Below are positions 17,232-26,937 of a stretch of DNA of 40,434 nt, in pieces (within the stretch, counting starts at the first letter, position 1; every line of letters starts with the position of its first letter). Origin of the DNA: Candidatus Kuenenia stuttgartensis (GTDB lineage Bacteria > Planctomycetota > Planctomycetia > Pirellulales > UBA1268); contig CAMBFA010000012.1 in assembly GCA_945865325.1 (NCBI GenBank), positions 1 through 40,434 on the forward strand. The letters run 5' to 3'. The notes under the pieces were generated by a model. The model worked only from the letters and a program-made list of their open reading frames with translations. It was not told where the DNA came from and searched no databases. The translations under genes and the position numbers were made by a program.

Positions 17232-18548
17232 TTACTTTACCGGGTGGAGCCCCGGATCGGGCTGCCAGCCGTCGGGGACGATGGCGTCCTTGGGGACGAT
17301 CGCCACGCCGTCCCGGACGGTGAAGGTGGTGCTGTCGCCGATCTCGTCCCAGCCGTAGTCGTTGACGATCCGGGTTCGTTTGCCGATGCGGACGTTCTTG
17401 TCGACGATCGCCCCCTCGATGATCGTCCCCTCGCCGATGCCCATCGGCGGCAGGCCGCGTACGGTGTTGGCAGCGATGTCGTCGGTGGTCTCGTAGTAGT
17501 CGCTGCCGAGCACGACCGAGTTGCGGATAACGACGTTGCGGCCGATCCGGCAGCGCAGCCCGATGACGCTGTTTTCGATCACCGCCCCCTGCTCGACAAT
17601 GCACCCGTCGGAGACGAGGCTCGAGCGGATGCTCGCCCCGTCGATCCGTGACGGCGGAAGAAATCTGCCACGCGAGTAGATCGGGGCCTCGGCGCTGGCC
17701 AGTTCGAACGGCGGCGAACTGCCGGCGAGATCGAGATTGCACTGGAAGTAGGAACGGATCGTCCCGATGTCCTCCCAGTAGCCGTCGAACGGATGGAGAA
17801 ACACCCGCTTCGTGCGGATCGCCGCGGGGAAGACCTCGCGGCCGAAGTCCTGGTAATCGGTCTTGCGGAGGAGGTCGAGGAGGCAGTCGCGGTCGAAGAG
17901 ATAGATCCCCATGCTCGCCATCAGCGAGCGACCGCCGGCGGGGATCCCCTGGCGATCGATCCACCCCGGATCGGTGCGGACCATGTCGAGATCCGCCTTC
18001 GTCTGCGGCTTCTCGAGGAATCCCTCGACGCGCCCCTCGTCGTCGAGCCGCATGATCCCCAGGCCCGAGGCGGCCTCCTCGTGGACGGGGATCCCGGCGA
18101 TCGTCACGTCGGCCTTCCGCGCCATGTGGGTGGCGAGCATGTCGGCGTAATTCATCCGGTAGAGCTGGTCACCGGAGAGGATCAAGACGTGGCGGATGTC
18201 CGGCTGCTGGAGATAGCGGATGTTCTGCCGGACGGCGTCGGCGGTGCCCTGGTACCAGCCGGAGTTGTCGAGCGTCTGTTGGGCGGCAAGGATCTCGACG
18301 AAGCCGCCGCTGAAGGGATCGAAGGTGTAGGTCCGGCGGATGTGGCGGTGGAGGCTGACGGAGTTGAACTGCGTCAGGACATAGATCCGCTGGACCCCGC
18401 TGTTGATGCAGTTGGAGAGGGGGACGTCGATGATCCGGTACTTCCCCGCCAGCGGCACGGCGGGCTTCGAACGGTCGCGGGTGAGGGGATAGAGCCGCGT
18501 CCCGCGGCCACCACCGAGGACCAAAGCCAGAACCCGCTGCACGCTCAT
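17232..18548 (-). CDS. glgC: Glucose-1-phosphate adenylyltransferase
   Basis: The 438-residue enzyme makes ADP-glucose from glucose-1-phosphate and ATP, the first committed step of glycogen synthesis. The nucleotidyltransferase start is LALVLGGGRGTRLYPLTRDR, followed by SKPAVPLAGKYRIIDVPLSN. The sugar-phosphate region has a VFLHPFDGYWEDIGTI block, and a left-handed beta-helix domain lies at the C-terminus. The start at 18548 (MSVQRV) fits the family. The longer frame passes through the predicted promoter. GGGAAGGG stands about a dozen bases upstream, which is rather far. No other glycogen gene is in the window. Confidence 0.94.
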   Translation of the reverse strand: MSVQRVLALVLGGGRGTRLYPLTRDRSKPAVPLAGKYRIIDVPLSNCINSGVQRIYVLTQFNSVSLHRHIRRTYTFDPFSGGFVEILAAQQTLDNSGWYQGTADAVRQNIRYLQQPDIRHVLILSGDQLYRMNYADMLATHMARKADVTIAGIPVHEEAASGLGIMRLDDEGRVEGFLEKPQTKADLDMVRTDPGWIDRQGIPAGGRSLMASMGIYLFDRDCLLDLLRKTDYQDFGREVFPAAIRTKRVFLHPFDGYWEDIGTIRSYFQCNLDLAGSSPPFELASAEAPIYSRGRFLPPSRIDGASIRSSLVSDGCIVEQGAVIENSVIGLRCRIGRNVVIRNSVVLGSDYYETTDDIAANTVRGLPPMGIGEGTIIEGAIVDKNVRIGKRTRIVNDYGWDEIGDSTTFTVRDGVAIVPKDAIVPDGWQPDPGLHPVK

Positions 18549-18597
18549 GCTGAAAAACACCCTTCCCGGAGGTCGGTCGGACACCCGCCACCCGACC

Positions 18598-18626
18598 ATG
18601 CTACGGCAACCGGTTCCCCCCGCCAA
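18598..18626 (-). promoter_or_regulatory. Sigma-70 promoter for glgC
   Basis: On the minus strand, TTGGCG (18626-18621) and TAGCAT (18603-18598) are separated by 17 bases. The transcript would start near 18591, giving a leader of about 43 bases. Each box keeps four of six consensus bases. Confidence 0.5.
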
Positions 18627-18667
18627 TTCGGTTTTTGTTCAGGGGCGGTCGGCGTTTTCACCCATCG

Positions 18668-18688
18668 GGCCCGGGCAAAGCCCCGGCC
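18668..18688 (-). terminator. Hairpin downstream of leuS
   Basis: GGCCGGGGC and GCCCGGGCC (read on the minus strand) pair at eight of nine positions around a TTT loop, 21 bases beyond the leuS stop. There is no U-tract, so it may stabilise the transcript end or stop transcription only with help from Rho. Confidence 0.35.
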
Positions 18689-18708
18689 GACGGCCTCCCT
18701 CTCCCCGA

Positions 18709-21498
18709 TCAGCGAACGACGAAGTTCACCATCCGCCCCGGGACGGTGATCACCTTGACGATCTGCTTCCCGGCGAGGATCTCGGCGATCCGCGGATCGG
18801 CGGCGGCAGCGGCCTCGAGCGCCGGGATGTCGGCGTCGGCCGGGACGGTCACCCTGGCCCGCAGCTTCCCCCCGATCTGCACCGGGATCTCGACCGTATC
18901 GTCCTTGAGCCACCGCTCCTCCACCGCTGGCCAGACGGCGAGGGAGACCGGTGCCGGCTTCCCGAGCACCTCCCACAGCTCCTCGGCCAGATGGGGCGCG
19001 AAGGGGGCCAGCGCGACGACGAATGGCTCGAGAACCCCCCGCGGCTTCCGCTCGAGCGGCGTGAAATAGTTGACGAACTCCATCATTCGGGCGATCGCTG
19101 TGTTAAACGACAGCGCGGGGATGTCCTTCGTCACCTTGTCGAGCATCCGGTGGAGCTCGCGGAGCTGGTCGTCGGTCGGGGCGTCGTCGACGACCTGCGG
19201 CAAGAGGACGACCTCGTCGGCCCGATCGTCGACCACGAGCCGCCAGCAGCGGTCGAGAAACCCGCGGACACCACTGACGCCGTTGGTGCTCCATGGCTTC
19301 GTCGCCTCGAGCGGGCCCATGAACATCTCGTAGAGGCGGAGTGAGTCGGCGCCGTACTCCTTCACCACCGTGTCGGGGTTGACGACGTTGCCGCGGGCCT
19401 TCGACATCTTGTAGGCCCGGCTCTCGACGCGGATCTTCGGCCAGTCGCGGAGGACGAAGTGCTCCCCCTGCTTCTCCACCTGATCGGCAGGGAGCTTCGC
19501 CGCGACATCGTCGGCCCCGTGCTTCTCCGCCGACACCCAGCCCCCCTTCGGGCCCCGGTAGCCGGTGAACTCCATCTCCCCCAGGATCATCCCCTGGTTG
19601 ACGAGCCTGCCGAACGGTTCGGGGAGGGAAACGTGGCCGCGGTCGTAAAGGACCTTGTGCCAAAAGCGGGCATAGAGGAGGTGGAGCACGGCGTGCTCCG
19701 CCCCGCCGATGTAGAGGTCGACCGGCATCCAGGCCCTCTCGATCGCCGGATCGACGAAGCAACGGTCGTTGCGCGGATCGAGGAACCGCAGGTAGTACCA
19801 GCAGGAGCCGGCCCACTGCGGCATCGTGTTGGTCTCACGGCGGTAATGTCTGCCGTCGCGCTCAATAAAAAGCCACTCGGCGGGGGATCGCGACAGTGGC
19901 GGATCGGGGGTGTCGCCCGGTTTGAAGTCGGTGAGGTGGGGAAGGTTGACCGGCAGATCTGCTTCGTCAACGGCGCGGATCGCGCCGGTCGGCTTCCTGT
20001 CGGGACCGAGCTCGTGGAGGATCGGGAACGGCTCCCCCCAGAACCGCTGCCGGCTGAAGAGCCAGTCGCGGAGCTTGTAGTTGACCGCCGGCCGGCCGAC
20101 CCCGGCCGAGGCAAGGTCGTCCGACACCCTCGCAATGAACTCGCGAGTTTCCATACCGGTGTAAGGACCGGAGGCAATCGCCCGGCCGTCGCCGACAAAG
20201 ATTTCGTTTGGTCCGGTTTGGGCGTGGAGGGGCTCCACGACCGTCTTGATCTCGAGGTCGAACGTCCTGGCAAACTCCCCGTCGCGGTCGTCGTGGGCCG
20301 GTACCGCCATGATCGCGCCGGTGCCGTAGGTCGCCAGGACGTAGTCAGCCACCCACACCGGCACCGGCTTGCCCGTGAGCGGATGGATGCAGTGCGAGCC
20401 GGTGAAGACGCCGGTCTTCTCCTTGGCAAGATCGGTGCGATCGAGATCGCTCTTCCGCGCGGCGGCTTCCCGGTAGATCCGGATCGCCTCCTGCTGGTGG
20501 GGCGTCGTCAGCGCGTCGACGAGCGGATGCTCCGGAGCGACGACGAGGTAGGTGACGCCGTAGAGCGTGTCGGGACGGGTCGTGTAGACGCGGAGGACAT
20601 CCCCACCGGGCTGGAGGGGGAATCCCGCGGCGCTGCGAAGAGAATGCCAGGAGGCGAAGGCTGCATCAGCCTGGCTCTGGGGGGCAACAAGGAAGTCGAC
20701 CTCGGCGCCGGTACTCCGCCCGATCCAGTCGGACTGGAGCTTCTTAATGCTCGCCGGCCAGTCGAGGGGCTCAAGCTCCTTCTCCAGTCGATCGGCGTAG
20801 GCGGTGATCCGCAGCATCCACTGGCGCAGCGGGATGCGGACGACCGGATGGCTGCCGCGCTCGCTCACCCCCCCGATCACCTCCTCGTTGGCGAGCACCG
20901 TGCCCAGGGCCGGGCACCAGTTGACCGGCGCCTCCGATTGGTAGGCGAGGCGGTGGAGATCGCGGTGGGCGGCGATGGCTACGTCCCCCCGGGCCGCGAC
21001 GTCGGCGGGGATCGGCAGTTCGGCGATCGGGCGCCCCTTCTGCTGCCGGGGGTCGAACCAGGTGTCGAAGAGGACGAGAAAGATCCACTGCGTCCAGCGA
21101 ACGTATTCCGGATCGGTGGTTGAGAGGACGCGGTTCCAGTCGTAGCTGAAGCCGAGCATCTTCAACTGGCGGGTGAAATTGGCGATGTTGCGCTCGGTGC
21201 TCTCCCGCGGCGGGGTGCCGGTGCGGATCGCATACTCCTCGGCGGGGAGCCCGAAGGCATCGAACCCCATCGGATGGATGACGCTCGTGCCCCTCATCCG
21301 CTCGAAGCGGGCGACGATGTCGGTGGCGGTGTAGCCCTCGGGGTGCCCGACGTGGAGCCCCTCACCGCTGGGGTAAGGGAACATGTCGAGGACGTACGTC
21401 TTCCGGGCCCCGGGGAGGCGGGGGGTCGCGAACGTGTCGTGCGTCTCCCACCAGGACTGCCATTTGGGCTCGATCCGGGCGGGTTGGTAGCGGGGCAT
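18709..21498 (-). CDS. leuS: Leucine-tRNA ligase
   Basis: The 929-residue class I synthetase charges tRNA-Leu. The HIGH-type block is [17 protein letters not shown], and the second signature is [13 protein letters not shown], where the usual KMSKS is KMSKA. An editing (CP1) domain with [19 protein letters not shown] sits between them. The C-terminus has the anticodon-binding and end domains ([10 protein letters not shown]). The length and order are normal for a bacterial LeuRS. The start at 21498 ([14 protein letters not shown]) agrees with the family. No strong Shine-Dalgarno site is seen. The gene is divergent from the acyl-synthetase unit. Confidence 0.96.
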   Translation of the reverse strand: MPRYQPARIEPKWQSWWETHDTFATPRLPGARKTYVLDMFPYPSGEGLHVGHPEGYTATDIVARFERMRGTSVIHPMGFDAFGLPAEEYAIRTGTPPRESTERNIANFTRQLKMLGFSYDWNRVLSTTDPEYVRWTQWIFLVLFDTWFDPRQQKGRPIAELPIPADVAARGDVAIAAHRDLHRLAYQSEAPVNWCPALGTVLANEEVIGGVSERGSHPVVRIPLRQWMLRITAYADRLEKELEPLDWPASIKKLQSDWIGRSTGAEVDFLVAPQSQADAAFASWHSLRSAAGFPLQPGGDVLRVYTTRPDTLYGVTYLVVAPEHPLVDALTTPHQQEAIRIYREAAARKSDLDRTDLAKEKTGVFTGSHCIHPLTGKPVPVWVADYVLATYGTGAIMAVPAHDDRDGEFARTFDLEIKTVVEPLHAQTGPNEIFVGDGRAIASGPYTGMETREFIARVSDDLASAGVGRPAVNYKLRDWLFSRQRFWGEPFPILHELGPDRKPTGAIRAVDEADLPVNLPHLTDFKPGDTPDPPLSRSPAEWLFIERDGRHYRRETNTMPQWAGSCWYYLRFLDPRNDRCFVDPAIERAWMPVDLYIGGAEHAVLHLLYARFWHKVLYDRGHVSLPEPFGRLVNQGMILGEMEFTGYRGPKGGWVSAEKHGADDVAAKLPADQVEKQGEHFVLRDWPKIRVESRAYKMSKARGNVVNPDTVVKEYGADSLRLYEMFMGPLEATKPWSTNGVSGVRGFLDRCWRLVVDDRADEVVLLPQVVDDAPTDDQLRELHRMLDKVTKDIPALSFNTAIARMMEFVNYFTPLERKPRGVLEPFVVALAPFAPHLAEELWEVLGKPAPVSLAVWPAVEERWLKDDTVEIPVQIGGKLRARVTVPADADIPALEAAAAADPRIAEILAGKQIVKVITVPGRMVNFVVR

Positions 21499-21532
21499 GA
21501 TGGATTCCGGGGGGGCGGCGCAGACAGGTGGC

Positions 21533-21561
21533 TTTCCTGCGAAAACTCCGCAGATTCTAAT
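21533..21561 (+). promoter_or_regulatory. Promoter region between leuS and the acyl-synthetase operon
   Basis: TTTCCT (21533-21538) and TCTAAT (21556-21561) are 17 bases apart on the plus strand, and the -10 matches five of six bases. The start near 21568 favours translation from the ATG at 21615 rather than from the GTG at 21567. The opposite strand has TAGAAT (21559-21554), also five of six, which could serve leuS, but its -35 is poor. Confidence 0.35.
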
Positions 21562-21614
21562 GGGGCGTGGGCTTCGAAACAGCCTGGCCCGAAAGCCCCG
21601 CCCCGGATCGATGC

Positions 21615-23294
21615 ATGCAACCCCCGACAGCCTCCCCCGCGCCGTCCCCGGAGACCGAGGCCCCGACGTTCCTCGGCACCGGCCCCGATCCCCGCGGCGG
21701 CGCCGCGCTCCCCCGGGCCCTCGTCCGGGCCTGCCGGCTGGCAGGAGGGCGGCTGAAGGTGGCCGACTCGCTCGGCACGCGGCTCTCCGGCCGCGCCCTG
21801 CTGATCCGTATCCTCTGCGCCATGCGGGTCCTGGAGCGGGTCCTCGCCCCCGATGAGCAGGCTGTCGGCGTCATGCTGCCGCCGACGGCGGCGGCGGCGA
21901 TCGTCAACGCGGCGCTGGTGTTCATGGGGCGCGTGGCGGTGAATCTGAATTACACCACGAGCCAGCAGACCCTCGACCTCTCGATCGAGCGGGCGGGGCT
22001 GCGGCATGTCCTCACGAGCCCGGCGTTCCTCGCCCGCGTCAAGCTCGCCGTCGGCAGCCGGCTCCTCGACGCGACGGAACTAAAAAGCCGCCTCACGACC
22101 TTCGATACCCTCGTCGCCGCGACGCAGGCGACTTGCCTACCGCTGGGGATCCTCGAGCGCGTGCTCGGGCTCAACCGGCTCCGGGCTGCGGACGTCCTCA
22201 CCGTGATCTTCACCTCCGGGTCGACCGGCGATCCCAAGGGGGTGGTGCTCTCCGAGGAGAACGTCGCGTCGAATGTCCGCGCGATCGGGCAGATCATCCA
22301 CGTGTCGTCGGCGGACGTCGTCCTCGGTGTCCTCCCCTTCTTCCATTCCTACGGCTACACGGCGACCTTCTGGGCGCCGCTGGTCCTCGATGCCGCTGTC
22401 GTCTACCACGCCAACCCCCTCGATGCCCAGGCGATCGGCGCCCTCGCCCGCGAGCACCACGCCACGATTCTGATGGCGACACCGACGTTCCTGCGAACGT
22501 ACCTGCGCCGCACTCCCGCCGAGGATTTCTCGACCCTCGAGGTGGTGTTCGGATCGGCGGAGAAGCTGCCGCGGGAGGTGAGCGATGCGTTCGAGGCGAA
22601 GTTCGGCGTCCGGCCGAGCGAGGCCTACGGTGCGACCGAGATGTCGCCGCTCATCGCCGCCAACATCCCCCCGGCCCGGCATGTCCCCGGATCCCGCGCG
22701 GATGCCCGCGAGGGAACGGTCGGTCGGCCGATCCCCGGCTGCCGCGCCCGGGTTACGACGCGCGACGACGTCGCGCCGCTCCCGGTGGGGAGTGAGGGGA
22801 TGCTGTGGATCACCGGGCCGAACGTCATGCAGGGCTACCTCGACCGCCCCGATCTCACCGCGCACGTCATCCACGATGGCTGGTACTGCACCGGCGACAT
22901 CGCCAGGCTCGACGAGGACGGCTTCATCACGATCACCGGGCGCGAGAGCCGGTTCTCCAAGATCGGTGGCGAGATGGTGCCCCATCTCCCCGTCGAGGAG
23001 GCGGTCAATGCCGAGCTCGGGTCGGGGGATGGCGAGCTGATGGCCGTCGTGGCAGGGGTTCCCGACGCCCGGAAGGGGGAGCGGCTGGTCGTCCTCCATC
23101 TCAAGACCGGCCGCGACCCGTACGACATCTGCCGGGGGCTCGCCGCCCGCGGCCTCCCCAACCTCTGGATCCCCACCCCCGACAGCTTCGCCGAGGTGGA
23201 GGCGATCCCGGTGCTTGGATCGGGCAAGCTCGATCTGCGTTGGCTTGCCACGGAGGCCGGGGAACGGTTCCGGGCCGGCGGGGGGCCGTCATGA
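21615..23294 (+). CDS. Aas-like acyl-[acyl-carrier-protein] synthetase / AMP-binding ligase
   Basis: The 559-residue protein is an ANL-superfamily ligase that activates a carboxylic acid with ATP. The P-loop-like block is [14 protein letters not shown]. Later blocks are [34 protein letters not shown], the hinge-region [12 protein letters not shown] and the [14 protein letters not shown] block. The wording of these blocks is close to the C-terminal half of E. coli Aas (acyl-ACP synthetase / 2-acylglycerophosphoethanolamine acyltransferase), here without the acyltransferase half. A role in recycling fatty acids into phospholipids is inferred. The stop overlaps the next ATG by four bases, which indicates translational coupling. 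Confidence 0.85.
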   Translation: MQPPTASPAPSPETEAPTFLGTGPDPRGGAALPRALVRACRLAGGRLKVADSLGTRLSGRALLIRILCAMRVLERVLAPDEQAVGVMLPPTAAAAIVNAALVFMGRVAVNLNYTTSQQTLDLSIERAGLRHVLTSPAFLARVKLAVGSRLLDATELKSRLTTFDTLVAATQATCLPLGILERVLGLNRLRAADVLTVIFTSGSTGDPKGVVLSEENVASNVRAIGQIIHVSSADVVLGVLPFFHSYGYTATFWAPLVLDAAVVYHANPLDAQAIGALAREHHATILMATPTFLRTYLRRTPAEDFSTLEVVFGSAEKLPREVSDAFEAKFGVRPSEAYGATEMSPLIAANIPPARHVPGSRADAREGTVGRPIPGCRARVTTRDDVAPLPVGSEGMLWITGPNVMQGYLDRPDLTAHVIHDGWYCTGDIARLDEDGFITITGRESRFSKIGGEMVPHLPVEEAVNAELGSGDGELMAVVAGVPDARKGERLVVLHLKTGRDPYDICRGLAARGLPNLWIPTPDSFAEVEAIPVLGSGKLDLRWLATEAGERFRAGGGPS

Positions 23295-24304
23295 GCGAAC
23301 CGTCTCCAGCCGACTGGATCAGGCCGCTCCTCGGTCGGGCCGACGACATGCGGGCCGAGGTCTGGCTGCGCTGCACGCCGGGGACGCTGGCGGATGCCAC
23401 CGGCGGCGCGCCGGTCGTCGCCTCGGGGACGCTCGTCGGGCCGGAGTGCTCGACGGCCGCCACGATCCCCACGACGGTCGCACTGGTCGACCAGGGGGCA
23501 GTCGCGGGGCGGTCCGCGCTTGCCAGGGGGGTGTGCACCGAACCGGGCTTTTGGACACCAGAACTTCCGAATCTCTACCGGGCCGAGGTGACGCTCCGGC
23601 GTGGCGACGACGTGGTCGCCGCTGGCCGGCGGATGATCGGGCTGCGGCGGCTGGGGGTGAAGGGGCGGTCGTTCTCGCTCGATGGCCGGCGCTACGTTCC
23701 CCGCGGAGTCCCCGGGGAGGCCGATCGGGCGGGGCTCGAAGCGCTCCGGCAGCTGGCGGCCGTGGCCGTGGTCGGATTCCCCGCTGCGACCGGGCCGACC
23801 GCAGACGCCTCCGCGGTAACCCTCGGCGCGATGCTTGCCAGCGCCGACCGAATCGGGATGGCCGTTGTCATCCGGCTCGCACTGTCGCAGGGGGGGGCGG
23901 TCGATCCGGGCTGGCTCCAGGAGCGACTCGAAGCCTGGTCAGCCCATCCTGCGGCGTTCCTCGTCATCCTTCCCTCCGGCTCGGCCGACCTTGCCGTCGC
24001 TGTTGGCAGGCGCCGCGGTACGATGCTCCTCGGTATCGAGGTCGACGGCCTCGCGCCGCCGCCGCCACTGCCCGATCGCGGGCTCGACACGCTCGTCGTC
24101 AGGCTGCCGGAGGATGGCGTGCCGCACGAGGCCTGGCAACGTCCGCCCGCGCTCCCCCTCGTGGCCAATGCCTGGGGAAGCGATCCGCGACCAGCGGCCG
24201 AGGCCCGGGGAGCGTGCGACCGGCTCCAGGCGCGGTTGGCGGCGTGGGCCATCGCGGACCAGCGCGATCAGCCGTGGGACTGGGCCGGGTATCTCGTTAC
24301 CTGA
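23291..24304 (+). CDS. GH2-like protein lacking catalytic region
   Basis: I do not recognise the 337-residue protein as a named family. However, the stretch FWTPELPNLYRAEVTL, followed by VKGRSFSLDGRRYVPRGV, closely resembles the junction between the Ig-like domain and the TIM barrel of glycoside hydrolase family 2 enzymes (LWSPExPNLY and G-x-x-F-x-L-N-G-x-P-x-x-x-R-G). The remaining 200 residues look like a short barrel (LASADRIGMAVVIRLAL; HPAAFLVILPSG). At the place where GH2 enzymes have the acid/base Asn-Glu there is LPSGSAD. It is therefore probably not a working glycosidase. It overlaps the previous stop (ATGA) and precedes a ThiF-like gene by 37 bases. No signal peptide is visible. Confidence 0.6.
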   Translation: MSEPSPADWIRPLLGRADDMRAEVWLRCTPGTLADATGGAPVVASGTLVGPECSTAATIPTTVALVDQGAVAGRSALARGVCTEPGFWTPELPNLYRAEVTLRRGDDVVAAGRRMIGLRRLGVKGRSFSLDGRRYVPRGVPGEADRAGLEALRQLAAVAVVGFPAATGPTADASAVTLGAMLASADRIGMAVVIRLALSQGGAVDPGWLQERLEAWSAHPAAFLVILPSGSADLAVAVGRRRGTMLLGIEVDGLAPPPPLPDRGLDTLVVRLPEDGVPHEAWQRPPALPLVANAWGSDPRPAAEARGACDRLQARLAAWAIADQRDQPWDWAGYLVT

Positions 24305-24341
24305 AGGGCCGTCGGGACGCGACCCTCCCGCAGATCACGCC

Positions 24342-25379
24342 ATGTCTTTCGACGCCGATCGCTACTCCCGTCAGGTCCGGTTCGCGCCGATCGGCGTTCA
24401 CGGCCAGGAACGGCTGGCTGCCGCGCACGTGGCGCTGGTCGGTTGCGGAGCGCTCGGAGGGGTCGTGGCGCTGGCGCTGGTCCGCGCCGGCATCGGCCGG
24501 ATCCGGATCATCGATCGCGACGTGCCCGAGCTTTCGAATCTCCCCCGCCAGGTGCTCTTCGACGAGGCCGATGTCGCGGCCGGGCTCCCCAAGGCGGTGG
24601 CGGCGGCCAGCCATCTGCGGCGGATCAACGCCGCCTGCCGGATCGAGCCGATCGTCGCCGACCTCACCCCGGCCAGCGCCCCCCGGCTCCTCGGGGACGT
24701 CGACGTGATCGTCGACGGTACCGACAACTTCGAGGCCCGGTTTCTGATCAACGAGCTCGCCTGCCGGGAGGGGATTCCGTGGGTCCACGGCGGCGCGATC
24801 GGCGCCGAGGGGAGGGTGCTGGCGGTCCTGCCGGGGAGTTCGGCCTGTCTGCGGTGCCTCGTCCCCGATCCTCCCGCGCCGGGGGCCCTCCCCACCTGCG
24901 ACACTGCCGGCGTCATCGGGCCGGTGGCGCTGGTCGTCGGTGCGGTGGAGGCGGCGGAGGTGATGAAGATCATCGTCGGCACCGATTCGCCCGTCGGCAA
25001 TCGTCTTCTCGTCTGCGATCTGTGGGACAATCTTTGGCGCTCGGTCGATCTCGCACCGCTGGCCGTCGCCGGCTGCCCGACCTGCCGGGAGCACGACTTC
25101 CCCTGGCTCGAGGGGAGGGCCGGCACCCAGGCCACGGTGCTCTGCGGGCGCGACGCCGTCCAGGTCGCTCCCCCCCCGGGCCTCGTCGGGATTGATCTGG
25201 CGGCCTTTGCCGAGCGGATGGCCGCCGTGGGGCGCGTCGTCGCCAATCGGTGGATCGTCCGCGTCACGGTGGAAGAGGGGCTCGAGCTGGCGGTGTTCGC
25301 CGACGGCCGGACGATCGTCTCCGGAACGCGCGACGAGGCCCGGGCCCGTGGCCTCGTCGCCCGCTATGTGGGCAACTGA
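24342..25379 (+). CDS. ThiF/MoeB-type E1-like adenylyltransferase
   Basis: The 345-residue enzyme belongs to the ThiF/MoeB/HesA family, which adenylates the C-terminal Gly of small ubiquitin-like sulfur carriers. The Rossmann start is VALVGCGALGG, followed by IIDRDVPELSNLPRQVLF. DGTDNFEARFLINE and the CDTAGVIGP block with the probable catalytic Cys come next. Two CxxC pairs (ACLRC, CPTC) should hold zinc. The C-terminal 80 residues are a small alpha/beta extension rather than a rhodanese domain. No carrier protein gene is adjacent. The partner could be MoaD, ThiS or another beta-grasp protein elsewhere. The start at 24342 (MSFDADRYSRQVRF) is standard for MoeB. Confidence 0.88.
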   Translation: MSFDADRYSRQVRFAPIGVHGQERLAAAHVALVGCGALGGVVALALVRAGIGRIRIIDRDVPELSNLPRQVLFDEADVAAGLPKAVAAASHLRRINAACRIEPIVADLTPASAPRLLGDVDVIVDGTDNFEARFLINELACREGIPWVHGGAIGAEGRVLAVLPGSSACLRCLVPDPPAPGALPTCDTAGVIGPVALVVGAVEAAEVMKIIVGTDSPVGNRLLVCDLWDNLWRSVDLAPLAVAGCPTCREHDFPWLEGRAGTQATVLCGRDAVQVAPPPGLVGIDLAAFAERMAAVGRVVANRWIVRVTVEEGLELAVFADGRTIVSGTRDEARARGLVARYVGN

Positions 25380-25406
25380 CCGGCAAGCAACTGGAGGACC
25401 GGCGAT

Positions 25407-26924
25407 TCAGCCCGCCGTGGCCGCTTCCATGATCCGCGCTTCGGTCGCCTCGGCGCGGGAGAACTCGGCTGTCAGCCGCCCCTCGGCGAGGACGAGGATC
25501 CGGTCGGCGAGCGTGAGGAGCTCCGGGAGCTCGCTCGAGGTGAGGATCACTCCCAGCCCCTGCCGGCAGAGGCCGTCGATGAGGGAGTAGAGCTCGGCTT
25601 TCGCGCCGACGTCGATGCCGCGGGTCGGGTCGTCGAGGAGGAGCACCTCGGGCTCTGTTAGCAGCCAGCGGCCGATGATGCACTTCTGCTGGTTGCCGCC
25701 GGAGAGCCCGGTGATCGCGGCGTGGAGACCGGGCGTCTTCACCCCCATTTCGCGGACCGGCCCCGCGGCGAGCTGCTCCTCGGCAGCGCGGCTGACCAAT
25801 CCCAGCCGGAGCGCCTCGTGGAGCGAGCAGAGGCTGACGTTTCCGGCGACATCGAGATCAGGGAAGAGCCCGAGCCGCTTGCGATCCTCGGTGACCATCG
25901 CCACTCGGGCCGCACAGGCCTCGCGTGGATGGCGGAACCGGACCGGCTTGCCTTGGAGCTCGATCGTGCCGCTCCAGGTGTCTTCGCCGGCCCCGAAGAG
26001 GACCTCGAGGAGCTCGGTGCGCCCCGCCCCCATCAGGCCGGCGATGCCGACGATCTCGCCGGCGTGGAGATCGAACGAGATCTCCTTGAGCCGGTAGCCG
26101 CGGGGGTGCTCGGGCCAAGGAAGGCAGAGCCCGCGGACCTCGAGGAGCTTCTCTCCCCGCAGCCTGCTGCCGTGCAAGTCGTGGCCGGCGATGTCGCGCC
26201 CTACCATCCAGCCGGTAATCTCGCGGGGGGTGGTGGCCGTTGTGTCGACCGTCTTCACGTGCCGGCCGTCACGGAGGACGGTGATCCGGTCGGCGAGGCG
26301 GAAGACCTCGTCCATCTTGTGCGAGATGTAGAGAATCGTCGTCCCCTGGGCGACAAGCCGCTGGATTGTCCGCTCGAGCCGGGCCGACTCAGCTTCGGTG
26401 AGGGCGCTGGTCGGCTCGTCCATGACGACGATCGAGGCGTCGAGGGAGAGGGCCTTGGCGATCTCGACGAGCTGCTGGTCGCCGACGCGGAGATTGCCGG
26501 TGCGGTCGCCGGGATCGACGGCACAGTCGAGCTGGGAAAACAGCGCTGCGCACTCCTGGGCCATCGAACGGTCGTCGAGGAGGCCGAGCACGCCGCGTCG
26601 CTCGCGCCCGAGAAACACGTTCGCCGCCACCGGGAGATCCTCGACGAGGGCCAGCTCCTGATGGATGATCGCGATCCCGGCGCGCTCGGCGTCGCGGGTC
26701 CCTGTGAAGCGGGTGTCTCGGCCGTTGACCTCGAGCACGCCGGCGTCGGGCTGATAGACGCCGGAGAGGATCTTCATGAGCGTGCTCTTCCCCGCGCCAT
26801 TCTCCCCGCAGATGGCATGGACCTCGCCAGCCCGCACCTCGAGGGTGACGTCGTCGAGGGCCACCACCCCCGGAAATCGCTTCGTGATGCCGAGCATCCG
26901 CACGGCGAACGGAGAGGTGGTCAT
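25407..26924 (-). CDS. Sugar ABC transporter ATP-binding protein (CUT2, RbsA-like)
   Basis: The 505-residue protein contains two fused ATPase domains, as in RbsA, MglA and XylG. The first has GENGAGKST (Walker A), a signature region NLRVGDQQLVEIAKAL, and VVMDEPTSAL (Walker B). The second has an altered Walker A (GLMGAGRTE), LSGGNQQK and LLLDDPTRGIDVG, which is the normal CUT2 pattern. It powers import of a monosaccharide. The start at 26924 (MTTSPFAVRM) lies 13 bases after the permease stop and gives the family length. The stop faces the ThiF-like gene 27 bases away, with no clear terminator between them. Confidence 0.93.
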   Translation of the reverse strand: MTTSPFAVRMLGITKRFPGVVALDDVTLEVRAGEVHAICGENGAGKSTLMKILSGVYQPDAGVLEVNGRDTRFTGTRDAERAGIAIIHQELALVEDLPVAANVFLGRERRGVLGLLDDRSMAQECAALFSQLDCAVDPGDRTGNLRVGDQQLVEIAKALSLDASIVVMDEPTSALTEAESARLERTIQRLVAQGTTILYISHKMDEVFRLADRITVLRDGRHVKTVDTTATTPREITGWMVGRDIAGHDLHGSRLRGEKLLEVRGLCLPWPEHPRGYRLKEISFDLHAGEIVGIAGLMGAGRTELLEVLFGAGEDTWSGTIELQGKPVRFRHPREACAARVAMVTEDRKRLGLFPDLDVAGNVSLCSLHEALRLGLVSRAAEEQLAAGPVREMGVKTPGLHAAITGLSGGNQQKCIIGRWLLTEPEVLLLDDPTRGIDVGAKAELYSLIDGLCRQGLGVILTSSELPELLTLADRILVLAEGRLTAEFSRAEATEARIMEAATAG

Positions 26925-26937
26925 CGGGGGCGCTGGC

